Assembly (NCBI GenBank): GCA_013398295.1
Contig: VZSF01004752.1
Span: 266,384 to 330,383 of the forward strand
Source of the DNA: Chionis minor
Taxonomy: Eukaryota; Chordata; Aves; Charadriiformes; Chionididae
Length of the DNA stretch: 64,000 nucleotides
Direction: 5' to 3'
Translations under genes and position numbers: made by a program
The notes under the pieces: generated by a model
The model's database searches: none
Told to the model about the DNA's origin: nothing
What the model saw: only the letters and a program-made list of their open reading frames with translations
Shown here: positions 12,552 through 26,200 of the stretch, piece after piece
Layout: the number at the start of each line of letters is the position of its first letter
How positions within the stretch are numbered: position 1 is the stretch's first letter

Positions 12552-15500
12552 ATGTCAGCACATCTCCTGGCTGCAGCACAGAGAATGTTTTGAGAGAGCT
12601 ACCCCAACATCTCACAGGATCAAGGTTCATTTGGTTGGGTTGTTTTTGCTTTTTATGGGTTATTTGAGCAGTTAAGAGCTTCAACTGAGCTCAGAACTAT
12701 CTGGAAACAGAGGAAAAAAACAAGCAAAGTTCCAGTTGTATTTTATTCTTTATCTGCAAGCAAAGTGTTCCAAGGAAAATGAAGACGCGCGGAAAGCTCA
12801 TCTCACTATTGACAGTGGAAGCCTCTGAGGCATTTCAGGTGCGTTATAGCTTTCAGTTAACTCAAGCAGGGAAAGTTAACAATAAAACTGTAGCATGAAA
12901 ATGTTAAAAGTGCCATACTCCACAGAAAAATGAGCAGGAGAGAAATTAACACAGCTGGGCATAAGGAGAGCTCACATAAGCTTGCTGTTCCTACTGCAAT
13001 GCTTATTCTAACCAGATGAAGAGGAGACACAAGTATTCCTTGAAACTGTGAACTGGAGAGGTGAAATTTATTCATGATTTAATTGCTTAAATCAGTAAGC
13101 TTCATAAAGATGCTCAATGAGCATGGAGCACTGAAGACATCAATGACCACACTGGCTGCTCTGAGATAGCAACGAGAGCAAACCTGGGACTCCTCAGGTT
13201 TGGGCTGTGGCCACGCTCCTGCGTGGCAGCACTGTGCAGGCTGGAGCCTGCACGTCACGGGGCCAGTGACACGTCCCCTTCAGTCACAGGGACAGTGACG
13301 AAGTGGTAATGTGTCTTTCGGCTCAAGCTGTGCCATTTCTCAGGAAAAGCAGTGAAGGTGATGATTTGGTGAATATGCAGCTTATAGTCCATTGGGGCAC
13401 CAAGGGAAGGGAGGTCTTGGGTCTCCATAGGCACGTAGGTCTCTCTGTTGACTTGATAGGGCACTTACATAGTTCAGGAGTGCTTGACTAGGCTTGTAAA
13501 ATAAAGTGGTGAATGAGGTGCCTCTGACAGGAGGATCGAACTCTTTCCAAAAAGACAATACGTTCAGTTTAGGAGGGAGGAACAGGGGTACAGAACAATC
13601 CCTGCCTTTACTTATGATGCAAGTGAGCTGAAAATGGATACAGGTTGTTAATGGAAACCAGGCAAACCAGGTCCAGAAAGCAGAGAATATTTTTTCCAGC
13701 ACAAATGCAGGATTTGGAAATTGAATGTGAACCTGAAAGAAGTAGAGCTGCAAACTTGCTCTCTAGAGCAGTGTTCTCCATACTTTTGTGAGTGCTGCAT
13801 ACAAATTTGTGCATTGCCTTTTCTGCCCACCTAGAAACAACTCTGGTCAACCTTGCAGGAACACCTTGCCCCAGTCCAGGACAGCAGCTATAGAGCATTT
13901 GATGAAGTTGCCACAGAACAGACTCCAGAATTAAAACTTGCAAATGTGAGAAATAACCTAAGAAGTCTCAGAAAAGCCACAGGCCAACACTATTGTGAGG
14001 AAGCAGAAAGTGATAAAGTATTTGCCCGTCCTGCCAGGAAAACAGGTGTCTATGGAGTTCCTCTGCCATCCAAAGGAGAACTCTCAGCTTTAGACAGAGC
14101 TTTGCTTAGAGACACCAGGATGTTAACCCCCTGTGTAACACAGGAAATAGTGTTTCAAAGAAATGCTAGGAGCTAATATAGAGACTTAAAAATCTAAGAT
14201 AAGGGTCCTGTGGATATTAACAATTATGAAATCCACTGCTCCCTTGGAAAAAAAAGTAAGCACAATTTTTTTTTTTTTTAATTGTCTGGGAAGAGCACAT
14301 AGTTATTCTAAGCTATTTTATTTGTTCCTTTGAGATAATTCTACCAGTGGATATTAGAGTCCAAAAGACTTTTGTTCATGTCAAATACGTGTTCATGTCT
14401 ATGCGCCTGATACATTGTTTAACAATTTAATAGCATGAGTTCAAGTGGTTTGCAGCGAAGCAGGGATTCAGATGTGAATCCTGCGGTCTGTATCACATCA
14501 ACCCAGGGGACCAGTGGAAATGGAGTAAGAATAAAGCACCAAGTAAAACAAGGTGGAGTCAAACATGGATCCATATTTTATGTAGTAGAATTAGAGGATG
14601 TTGTCAGCAAAACACACATGACCACAAGCTTATGGTTTATTTAACAGAAAGCAGAGGATCAGAATGCCTGTAGTGTCAGAAATTCATGTCAGAGGAAGTA
14701 GATATGCAAGCATATAAAGAAGCAGGTAAGACCAATCACGGAAAATCACGATTTGGGCCAAATGAAGTGGGGACAACAGCCCAGGTGTCACTGGGGACAG
14801 AAACTAATGCTTGCAAAGAGACATGTGGCTGTTTGGAGAAGTCATCCAGCCTCCTGGGACATGCAGCAATGGACAAGACTTCTCCTGGAGAGGATCTCTT
14901 CAGAGGGCATTGGGTCTGTTCCTCTACCTGAAGGCTCATGTGAGCCCTCTTGGGGCAGGCTAAGGACAGGCTGGATTGACTGATTTCAGCCCCTCGTGTC
15001 TGAGGGGTGACCCAAAGGTTCACATGGCTATAGAGAACACCTCAAAGGTTGATCGAATGCTGTCAGGGAGCTTGGGGAGTAGCCTGCCTTTGAGGGCTTG
15101 GCAGGAGGTGGGATAAGGCAGATATGGTGCTGGGAACAGTAACTCCAGGGGACACAAATTTGGAGATGGTAAGGGAAGGGCTCAAGATGCCTAGGATGTG
15201 CACCCACCATGGCACCCTGCAGCACAGCCACAGTGCAGTGCAGCTGGCAGGTCCCCATGAGGCTCAGGGCAGAGCCTGGCAGCCATGTCCAGTCCTACCT
15301 TTGGCCATGAGCAGAGCAGCCGGGAGCACCAGGGCAGCTGCAGTCCCAGGCACTGGGCACCTCCCTGAGGATGGGGATGGGGTGAGGCTGGGCAGGGATG
15401 TGGGCTCGCGGGTGAGCCTGGCTCAGCAGGTCCCACGGCTGGGCAAGGCAAGGCTGTGGGGAGCTGCAGTGTTGCCGCATGGGCTGGCAGCCCCAGGGGG

Positions 15501-18500
15501 GTGACATGGAGTCCTGCGCCGTGGGCAGGGTAGGGGAGTGCCGGGGAGTGGGGCAGGACCCAGAGGGGCTGGTGGTGCACACAGTGCCTGGCAGAGCATG
15601 GTCCAAGAGACTTCTTGAGTGGAGCACCTAAGTGACTCCTTTTCTTCTTCCCATACAACATTATGCTGCTGCATGTAAGAATACGCCAGAGAAGGTGCAG
15701 TCTAGCCAATTTTTTATTTAATCTTTATTTGGAATGGAAGCAGATGGGTTGAATGAAACCCAAGGTTCCTGGTCCCTCTCATCCCCGGGAATGGTGTCGC
15801 CAGCGCCACTGTTCCAGAAGTACTAGCACAAGTCAGAAGCCCGTTTGTGCTTTCCGACCCTTAAAATCATTACAACAGTATTCATTTCTTGTGGGTTACC
15901 CAATAAGATAAAATACCAAGGACAAGACAAACAGCAAAGCATGAACTATTTTATTTCTCCCCACTTTCTATTACTAAAAGAGCATGAGAAGCACTGGAGG
16001 GCAGTTTGCAGAGTGCATCTACCATCCAATATGACAAGTAGGTTAATTGGAATGAAGGAAAATGTGACCCTTGACTACAACTGCCCCTTAAGGGTATTGA
16101 GTTTAATGTTGTTGTTATTGTGTTCTGCAACATCGTGAGGCAAAGCACAGCGACGGGCTCTTCTCAGCACAGGAGCTGCTCTTAACAAATGGGGCTGCAC
16201 CGAGTGACTCGGATTAAATTTGACTAAATCTCGCCCCAAGAAATCTTTCCCTAGAAAATCCTGTAGCACTCACAAATACTTTAGGAGTGACAATGCTGGG
16301 TGTCCAGCTCAGCGGAAAAGCGCACAGGCTATAAGGCAGCAATACGATATGCATCTTGCAGGCAAGGGCATGCGCGGATCACCTGCCATTTCTGTTGCTG
16401 GCTGTGCGTGCAAAGGAATCAGCTCTGTGACTTGGGGTGAATGTTGAGAGGGAGAGTAGTCTTCTCTTTTCTTTTTTTCAAAGAGGGAGAAGGCATTGCA
16501 AGAAAATTTGTGCAAATTAATGTTAAAGAATGGTGATTTTTAGTCTAATTCACTTGAATGTTCCGCTCTGTTGAATGCAAGACAGTCTCTATGGAAATTC
16601 AGATGGTAAGAGTTGAGGCTACACACATTCAAATTTGAGTTGACCTCATTACAGCTCAGTGTTAAAAGCTGTTACTAACATGGCTAGAGCTCATTCTTGT
16701 AAATTAGCCCTTCAGTTTCTATGGGACTGCTCCATGGAACCAGGTTTTGAAGAAGGAAACTCACAGCACCAGGATTTCCTGCATGCCTAACTGGAAGCAC
16801 GTGGAGATGCCAGCAAACACGGGGCAGATTTTGCTCCCTAGTTGATGTCCCTGCAGGCTGATGCCTCCTTCCCTCCCTTCTTGCCCTGATGCAGCACCAA
16901 CTGGAGAGGGGTTGCACTGGCAGAGGAGGATGATGGGTGGTGGGATCCCACTGCCGTTGTCCCAAGACTTGAGTGAGACTCCCTTGGTCTTGTCACTGAG
17001 GCCTGTTCTTGGCTGTGCACTGAAGACCACTGGGAATCAGGTCCCAGCTCTGGCAGGAGCTCCTGCCTGGAAATGCCTTCCTAAGGCAAAGGGTTGGGGC
17101 AAGGGCACAGCTGTGGACAGAAAGGCCACATGCAAGGTCATAACACTCCCAGGAAAAGCCCAAACTGTGGGAAATGGTAAGAAAGGCAGCGTTACCAAGA
17201 GGAAGAGAGAAAAATGTGGTTTGAGCAGATCCTGAAATCAGCTGGGATATGTGTACCAGCTAGATCTGGAAGTGCTAGCGGGATTTTTTTCTAGGCAAAG
17301 GCTATTTTTAGTTGGGGGATGTGAACAGCAGTAGGATATAAAAGTAAAGAAATAAGGTCTCAAGAGTAAGCCGCTGGCAAAGCTGAAAAATATGTTTGTA
17401 AATAGAAATCAATTCACTTTACCTATGATTTTCTATATTGTACCTGTTGTAGTAATCCTTAACTGAAACTGGAAAAAAAGATTGCTCACCTCTGTACAGG
17501 AGGTACCAGGAATAAAGACAGAAAGGAATTCCCTTTGAAATAAGCACACCCATGAAGACCTGAAAGCTGGACTTAAAAAAGAAAACATTGTCTTTGTTCC
17601 TTCTCCTTGTCACAAAACAGGCTTCACCCACAACATATGTTTATAATATCCATTTGCATATTAGCTGTGTTATTTCACTTTATATGGAATCTGTTCCATA
17701 GGTTCAGTCATAGACGTGCCTCTGGCTTCACTGAGAGCAGGATTGGTACCCTGCCTTGGACTATCTGAACAATAAGCAATAAAACCATAAGTGTTCCTTA
17801 GACCCAAATCTGTTCTCTGGCAGCAGAGAAAGGTTTCAAAAGCCTTCAAAAGGTGAATTATTAAATTAGATGAAAGTATTTTTCAAACTGTGGTAGAGGT
17901 TGACCTGTGACCTGGTGAAGAGCAATTTGAATATTTAGAATTATCTGAACATTTTTTTACATCCTTCTTGGGTTTCTTTGGGATTCATAAACCACGTTTC
18001 TGAAGGGTGAAATTGCAGGGGAGTATTAGCAAAAGCACCAAGGGCACCTAGGCGCTTACCACCTGTTGAAATCTTACCGGAGATGCCTGCCTTACATCAA
18101 CATAGGCCTTAGGGCACAGACCAGTGGTAGGGTTTTTTGAGACCTCCATAGAGGACAGTGAGTTTAAAAGCATAGTATGAGAAGCTGTTCCTGTTGCTGG
18201 TGTGGATTACCTGTTCCGCCTTGCTGTAGCTGTACAGAACAAACCCCTTTATAGTAGGAGTGGGCTTTTAAACCTAGGGTTAATGACATCAGAGAAATGA
18301 TTAAACCAGAAGAACTGATTTGACAGCAATATCAGACAGTGACTGGAGTAAAATAATGACTGAACTCGGATCACCAGTACTCCACTCACTTTGTCTGTCT
18401 GGGATCCTACATAGTGTGGATACTTTTAGTAAACTAGTTCTTGAACCAGTTTCTGCATGTGCCTTAGCGTCGGTTTGCAAATACATCACTGGGAGCTTTC

Positions 18501-21500
18501 CTACCTCGCTGTTCTGAGAAGGACTTTTCTTTGGTTTGATATTTGCAGCATGCAAAGTGACTGGAAAAAACAGAGCAAAATAAACTGACTTTTTGCTGGT
18601 ACATGAAGAAAGCAGAAAGGAAAGAAATGTTATTTTTCTTAGATAGACCTGAAAGTAATAGCATTATACAGATAAAGAAATGTTTGGAAACACATTACCA
18701 CTGTGATATTCCAGCTGGGACATGGAAATAACTTGTCTTGTTGGTGCTCGTTTTCAGACAACAGAAATGAAATCATGTCTCCAGCATGGAAAGGTCAGCC
18801 AACAAGATTTTGCTGAATTCATCAAACCCTGCTCCCCACTGAGTAGCTATCACTGGTGCATGCTAAAGTAACATAGGGGCTGATGGTGTTTTCACCCAAA
18901 CAGCACAATGTGGCCAGAATAGAAGCTGAAAAAAAAAAGCATTGATCTTTTAATTTCCTGTGTACTGAGAAGTAGGATTCCCTAGACGAAACTTAGCACA
19001 TGTCTTTCTTTCTTCCCCCATCTTGTATCTGGCAAAAAACACTTAATGACTTTAGAGAGAAACCACTGTTCCAGCCAGCATCACCTGGCAGTAACAAGAT
19101 GCAAGAACGTTCTCCAAGATTTCAGTTCAATATTTTTATTGAGCAATAAAATACGAGTCCAACCTGACTCTTCTTCTGAAACCAAGAAGAAAAAAAAACA
19201 TTCAGCGCAAAACTGTATAAGGAGATCCTCACACATTTTGAAACTGGTTCAAAGCTACAACCATAATTGTCACAGCATCCACAGATTAGATGACATTTAC
19301 AACAGTTTTTAATTAAATTTACTTAATTTAGATATTTATCAGCCAGAATCCATTGGCACACTTTCTTCCAGCTTTTTTAAAGGTTAAATGAGCAATATGT
19401 GTAATGAGGTCTTTAAGGGAATACAAATTGTGCCAGCCTCAAATTATCCCGAAAGCCAGTACTGTGCTAGAGGATTTGTAGAGCACTGGCAGAGGGGAAG
19501 GTGCCTCCTGCTCACTCTGCTGACACCAGAGTGCAGTGTCTGACCTTCACACTGGCTGCTTCTGCCCAGGTCGGAGCCTGTGGTGTCATCACAGCACAGA
19601 GTTATCTGGCTCCGGGATAATAATATGTTCACAGCTCCAGCCTCTCACGAATGCCACTCATACCGCCACTTCCAGGGGTCCTGAAGATGCCGTGAGGTAG
19701 TGGCTGAGGAAGGTTTTGTCAAAGACTCCTCAGGAGGCATCAAGCTGGGATAAGACCTTCTGAAGTGTGGCGGAGTGGCAGTAGCGAAAGAGTGGTTGCG
19801 AGCCCAGCTGGCTGAGGAGATCCTTTGCATCTCTGGAATATAGTTGAAATGCTCCTCTGAAGTTGGGTTCAGGGGGAGGAAATCAAGGAAAGGAATGCAC
19901 TCTTTTCATCCCCAAGCTGAACACCAGTCCTCTTCTTCCTTTACATCACGCATGGGCTCTGCGTACGCATCTACCGTGCCATTCAGCATGGTGCTACTGC
20001 GCCTTTTAAAAAGTATATGGTGAAGTGTGTCTTGGCAAGAACATTATCACAAGCCAGCACAAAACAGAATGAAATGCTCTACTCTGAAAAGGGCAATTAC
20101 AGTGAAACTACATATGAGAGTTGCAGATGGACGCAATATGTAGTTGAATGACTAACAAGGAAACATAGTAGATGGCCTCCTAACAGCACATGGACCATAT
20201 GGTATAGCAAAACTTGGGGAATCGTTCTCATCAATGTGGCAGTTTTATAAACGCCAAGGTAAAAAAACACATAAGCTCTTTTGAAAATCCCACCGAGTAT
20301 CTCATCTCAAGCTGACAGATTTGTTCAAAGCTAGCCTTATGGGTTCAGCTATTACCATGTTGAATATGGTGAGAAGAAGATGGGACACAAAGAAGACGCC
20401 AGTGAAAGTCCACGCAAGACAGCAGAACTCTTGCTAAATTCAGCATCACTGACTTCACTAAATCCAGCATTGGCACCGATTAGATATTGGTCAAGTTATT
20501 TTCACATGAGTTTTTACTTCTTCACACAATTTGGTCATAATAAGTTGCATCTAATAACATGGAATACTTAATTACCCTACACGCTAGAAATAATCCACCC
20601 TGCTTCTTTCTGTCCAACTAGGTATTGCAATTGCACGGGAATGACTTGCACCACAGATAACTCACGTGTTTAACTGTACCAATCATGGAAAATAAATACT
20701 CAGATAATCCGTGCTGTCAGATACAGAGGAAGATGGAACTGACCATGTGGGACTCAGTGGCAAAGAATAACCCAGGAAAAGGTGCTCAGTGGTGAAATTC
20801 CTTTTGCGTTACCCATCCACAGTTAAAATGAGCATTATTATTTGAATTATAGGTTGCTGGGCTTTTTAAAGAAAAGCTGCAGGTACTGTGGATAAAATAT
20901 AGATAACGTATCCTTATTTTGTTCCTATTTGCAATGGTGTTAAGCACCTTTCCTTCCACTCTGTCTGCAGAAAGTCCCTGGGACCAGAAAGAAGTGTTCA
21001 TTCATTCCTTATGACTGGTATCTGTAGGGTATGATTAAACAAGCAACGCGTGTTGAAAATTTGCTTTTGTGCTTCTTTCACTGAGATTCTCAGAAGTGGT
21101 GGTTGATCTGGGTGCTCCAGCACAGAACATCTGAAGGGATGCCTGGTTGCCAGTCTAATTTAGATGCCTCTACTTGGGCGTGCAGGCTAATTACTTTTGT
21201 TCCTGACCATATGTCTGCCACAGTCTTTAAGTGTTGCTGTCTGATGGCAGAGTTCTCAGGTTGCATTGGTAGCTTCTTGTCAAAAGCTGTGGCTAAAAGA
21301 TAAAAACCGTATCCTCGTGATGGGTTCAGCGACGGTACCAAGCATTTAGTCTTTGCTCAGTTTGTCACTTGTCTTTGACAGTGTCAAAACCACTGCTCTG
21401 AAGTCTGAGGTCCTGAGCTCATTGTGCTTGTCTTATTTGATGCTGATTATCTTAAACAATCTGACAAGACAGTGGGAAATGGAAACATGACATTTATTAT

Positions 21501-22901
21501 TCTGCAGAATGAAGGATTTTATGTTCTAGCAAGTTTTTGGCAAAATGCAGTGAGAGTCGCATTTAAGGATATAGCAGACAGCTCTTAAGCAATATGCTAA
21601 CCTATTTCTTTCTGTCCAAACCGTAAGCTATATGACAGCTGCCTTTCTAATGAGAAAAATGCAGTAATCATTACTTGTATGTAGTGGTTGGCAACAGTTG
21701 TTTGAATTTCTGGTGAGCATAACTCTCTGATCTGTTTTTCTTGTGGTAGTTTACATACAGTTTCTAAAGTTTGCATTGTTAGTCATACCTATATTTAGAA
21801 CCTTCATTAGTGATGACTCAAGATAAGCAGAAAAAAATAAAGCGAAAAGACATGACTGTAAAACTCTGTAGTGGTGAGAAAAAAATGGGTATCTTGAACT
21901 TCACTCTGTGGCAGTGCGTGTCTTGAATTCAAATTGGAATTAATTTAAGCAGTCAAAAATATTTTTAAAATAATTGACAGCGCAGAGAAACTAATTTATA
22001 AGCTGATTTTTATACACTGATTTTTGCTTTAATTGCTGTAAGTGCTTTCTTTCCCTGATTAAAAAGGAGCTAGGGTAGTTTAAGGCAAATGTATTCAGTT
22101 ATTTACTTTAAGTAAAGAGCTCTGATTTCGTTTGCCAGGTAGAAGGCGCAGATGGGATGTTGGTTCAACTTTTCATCAGAGAAGGGACAGTAAGTCAAGT
22201 CATGTTTTGCTGAATTTTTATTTTTTTTTTAAATATATAGCATGCCTATAGAAAAACATGTATATTCTTCTCCCCTGTTCTCCTGAATGTTCCTGACAGT
22301 GGCTTTTTCATGTTGGCATAGGAAGATCAGGAAGCTTCATGCTGACAACGTTCAGTTTGAATGAGCCAATGCATATGGATTTCTATGATGATGGAAAAGA
22401 AACTGCAGGCAGAATGGCACGGCCAAGTTTGGTTGGCCTGAGCCCTGGTTCATTGGGTGAAATCGGGTGCCCCTTCCAGCAAACTGCCTGTGGTCATTTT
22501 TGCCTTCCCTTGCCTGGCTAGAACAGCTCCCTGCTCTCCCGGCATGGTGGCTCTCCCTGGGGTTGCACTGGATCTCCTGTTAGGAGCTGTGACCCTGCAC
22601 AAACCAAAACACGGGTGGCTTAAGAAAACATTGCAAAGATCTCTCTTACAGCCTTGCAGTCTTCATGTAGCCACCTGGATCCCTCATCTTCTGTGGTATT
22701 TCATAGTAACAATCAATAAAATACACAGAAGAAAAACCAACTTTGAAGGGAATCAGAAAATTACTATGTAAAGGAGAGAACAGGCAAGGCGAGGAGAGGA
22801 GAGAAAAACATTGTGAAAAATACTGTCTTTTCTCCATCTTTATCAACAGCATCATGGAGAAATTGTGGTTACTATGTTGATTGTGCAAGACAGTAGCCTA
22901 A
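12552..22901. other. Non-coding DNA, no gene recognised
   Basis: About 10 kb between two CR1 copies. GC-rich stretches occur at about 13200-13270 and 15200-15600. A 13-base T-run lies near 14269. Frames such as 13853-14176 (plus) and 15191-15709 (minus) show no domain, splice logic or similarity I can recognise. No RNA gene signature was found. Confidence 0.55.
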
Positions 22902-23041
22902 TTCAAGGCCAGGTTGGCTGAGGCTTTGAGCAACCTGGTCTAGTGGGAGGTGTCCGTGCCCATAGCAGTGGGGCTTGGAACTAGATGATATTTAAGGTCC
23001 CTTCCAACCTAAACTGTTCTATGATTCTATGATTCTATGAT
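22902..23041 (+). mobile_element. CR1 LINE 3' end fragment
   Basis: Severely 5'-truncated CR1 of about 140 bp. It opens with TTCAAGGCCAGGTTGGCTGA, continues with GCAACCTGGTCTAGTGGGAG, GGAACTAGATGATATTTAA and CCCTTCCAACCTAAAC, and ends in three ATTCTATG-type repeats. It is closely similar to the 3' end of the copy at 57769-57894 and to the one ending at 12551, so it is the same or a related young-looking group. No coding capacity remains. Confidence 0.95.
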
Positions 23042-23107
23042 GTCTGCCCTTGTCTTTATGCCCTTTGACTTTGTGAAGATGGAAACGCAAAGTTTCAGCT
23101 AATTTCC

Positions 23108-23132
23108 AAAAAAAAAAAAAAAAAAAAAAAAA
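23108..23132 (+). repeat. 25-base poly(A) run
   Basis: An uninterrupted run of 25 A residues, 67 bp downstream of the CR1 terminus. CR1 tails are not poly(A), so this run is not the CR1 tail. It may be a simple repeat, or the tail of an unrecognised retrocopy in the short interval before it. Confidence 0.9.
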
Positions 23133-23250
23133 GAGTTCCCCAATTTCTGTGTTATTTTGAGGGTGAGATGCTTCCCAGAATTAATTCCATCCCCTGGATA
23201 CTGCAAGGTCACTCCTAGACACAATTCACAAGAAAAGATGAATTTATAGT

Positions 23251-23292
23251 TGGTGTAAATCAGTGCAGCTTCAGTGAAGTAAATTGAATTAC
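23251..23292. repeat. Fragment of an old palindromic amniote repeat (GGTGTAAATC family)
   Basis: It contains TGGTGTAAATCAGTG, the exact reverse complement of the 15-mer in the fragment at 2794-2838. It then continues with CAGCTTCAGTGAAGTAAATT, where the recalled family consensus has a centre of the type CCATTGAAGTCAATGG. Two matching copies in one window support a dispersed repeat. The element is too diverged to define its ends. Confidence 0.5.
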
Positions 23293-26200
23293 TTTTGCTT
23301 AGTTCAGGTCTTCTAGTCAGATTGCCTCTGGAATATGAAGTATTGTCTACCATCAGTGGAGAAGCTAATTTAATCTTTCTAGGTGATAAAGAAGAGGGGC
23401 CAAGCGTTCCTTTGAAAAGCTAAGAAAAATGAAAATGCATTTTGAAGGAACACTGAAGAACATTTAAATGAAAAAAAAAATCCTGCAGAAAATGTCATAC
23501 CACTGATATAAGGAAAAAAATGCATCTACTTAGAGTTGATACCTCAGCAGCATACAAGAGAGGCTGGAAGTGGTGGCTAGCTGGAAGACAGCCATATCTG
23601 GCACCGGGCTGCACTCCCAAAGAAAAGATGCTACAGCGGCCATTGACTCCTCTCCGGACAGAGAACTTCCAAAAGTGGGAAGGAGGAGCTCAGCCAGTCA
23701 CTGACATGATCACTAATGTGCTGGTACAGAACAGTGCAAGATCCAGTTGCGTTTTTTTGACCCAGGAAAGTACTTTTTAGAAGGAGGTACTCTCAGGCTC
23801 ATTGGCGATTTGCTCGCACAGCTAGTTCAGTTTTCAACCGCTCTCCTCGTAGCTGAGGACACTGAGTAGACTTACAAAAACTCACCGTTTGTGTGAGGCA
23901 TTAGAAAACTAGCCTCTGCAGATAAGTTCCTTTACTGAAATATCTCTGTAGCATATGTATCAAGGCACCTGGAGATAGGTGCAGTCATTATCCGCCTACC
24001 CATCAGTAAATTCAGCATTAAAGGCCGACCAAAAGTCTACATATGTATGTGCACACAAATCCAGAAACACATGTGGATGATGCATAGCTGGAGAATTGCA
24101 GCTTTGGGTGTATTTTTCTATTCTAATAGAAAAATTATCATTCTGGGGCACATGAGTGTACTTTCCTGAATATTTTCCTGATCAGCTCAGTTTTCCTCAG
24201 TGTTAGGCTTTAGTGAACATTAGAGTTACTCACCAAGTGCTCTTTGGGAGGGCTGTGTGGCAGTAACATAGAAGGAAAATATTTTCCCTCACATTAAATG
24301 TATCAATATTGTCTGGAGATTATGAATGACTTCTGATTTTTTGATGTTTATTTCCCTGAGACAGATGAGTGGAAAGTTAAATAGCCCCTCATTGTAATTT
24401 AGTATGTAACTTCAGGGGTGAAAAAAGGAGCATTTGTCTGTGTTCTGAAAAGGTTTTAAGACTACCACAGTATGCTGCCTTTGCTAGGAAAGGGTACACA
24501 AATTAAAAAACCAAAGAGAAGAAGATGCTAGAAATTATTTCCTAACACCTCACCCATCTGCAGGAAACACAGACTGGGCCAAGGTGGTGCTCTGTTTTTT
24601 TCATGAAGAAAAATCTTGCTATTGTAAATTAGATCCAAATGCCTGTGTTTTGATATGATACATTACCATTTAACAAAGGAAGGAGTTTTGTGAAATCTGC
24701 TCCCAAAGAAATAATTCTGAACAGGAATTTAATGCAAATAGCAAAGCTGCTTCAGAGTGGTAATGGTCAGAAGTTATTCATTTCTTGTGAAGCCACTGTA
24801 GGGTGTTGCCAGTGTTGATGAATTTCAGATTTTGATTTTGAGATCCAAGCACTGACTAATAAAATAGATAACAGCTGTCCATGTAAGTATGCAAACTACC
24901 CTTACCATTCATTTGTTTCTTCAAGGTGGAAGTATTTTCCCAGTAAGTTTCAAAAATCTCCTTAAAATACAGTTCTACAAAGGAAAAAATGTACTTTTAT
25001 GCTGATATTCTGGGGTTTCTGCCATCACAATGACAACTAGCTCAAATCTGCTCTGTTTACTGGCAGAAGTTCTAACTGCCAGTCTGGACAGGGAGGGAGC
25101 TGGTGGCAATGGGAAGTTGCCTGGGTCACCCCTAGGGTCAGTGGCACGTCACAGCTGTAAAATGTACTTTTGCCTCAGTGTAAAGGAAGAAAATAAAATT
25201 CTCAGTTCATTTTTTTAGCAACTTCTCTGATTCCTGCCCTTGTATTTCTGTTTTATGCTGTTTCCATGCAACATAGGATTCAACAACCTAGAAAGATGTT
25301 GCTATCGAAATGCCAGCCATTTTTTCAGCAAAGCCACTGGGTCAAGGTCTTTTTGTGCAGCTAGCAGTGACTGGCTATGTTTTTTCACAGACATTAAGAA
25401 GAAGATCCTTCAAAAAAAGGATCTACTTCTGCTGCTGAGTTGCTTCTTATTTAGTCATTTTTGTTTTAAAAAGTTTCTTCACCTTTACTTGTGTTTCCAA
25501 TTTGCATAATCTGGTTTAACCATGCACCATGAGCCAAAATGGCACCTTGCACTGCTCTGATATAAAAAAAAGAGGGTGAAAAACCAAACCTACCCTCTGC
25601 TGTGAGTATCTGAGCGTATCCTTCTCAAGAAGAGGGAGAAGACCCTCGTTAAAGTAAATCACGCAAAACACGAGCAGTGCTACAAGCTGCTAGACTTACA
25701 GAGTCTGTCTCTGTATGACCTCAGAGGACATACAGATACATGCCAGGATACCAAAAATGAACTTAAAAGCTTCAAGACTCAAGTGTCCATCAGAAAAACA
25801 GGGCACAAATATAGTCTCCCGAGAGACAGAAAAAGAATTATTAAATGTTTAAAGAGGCTGTGTCAACCAGTCTGTGTGGGCTCCTGAGTGCACCCAGTGC
25901 TGCGTGCTCCTCCCGAGTTTGCCTCTAGGACGGAACCTTCTTTTCTCTTCTTTCTTGTCTTTTAAAAGAAGAAATTAGAATCTGACTTGGCTACAAAGTA
26001 GAAGCATGGGACACCCTGGCATGACTCCTGCCCCTCACGTGCTCCCCAGGGCTCTGGTGTGCAGCTCCAGGCTGGGCAGTGGGGTGGGGTGGGCTGGAGG
26101 CACAGGAGGGGTGGCAGCGACCAAGGCCACCATGGAGACACCTATGCCACGGGCATGCTGGCTCGCAGGGCACTGCCTGCCAGACGCTTCAGCGGACAAG

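Noticed and set aside
13853..14176. Open frame of about 107 codons on the plus strand
   Set aside because: There is no recognisable domain and no plausible splice or promoter context. The length is within chance for 64 kb.
24355..24395. CAGATGAGTGGAAAGTTAAA resembling the reverse complement of a MIR tail
   Set aside because: The core word expected next to it is absent, so chance is the simpler explanation.
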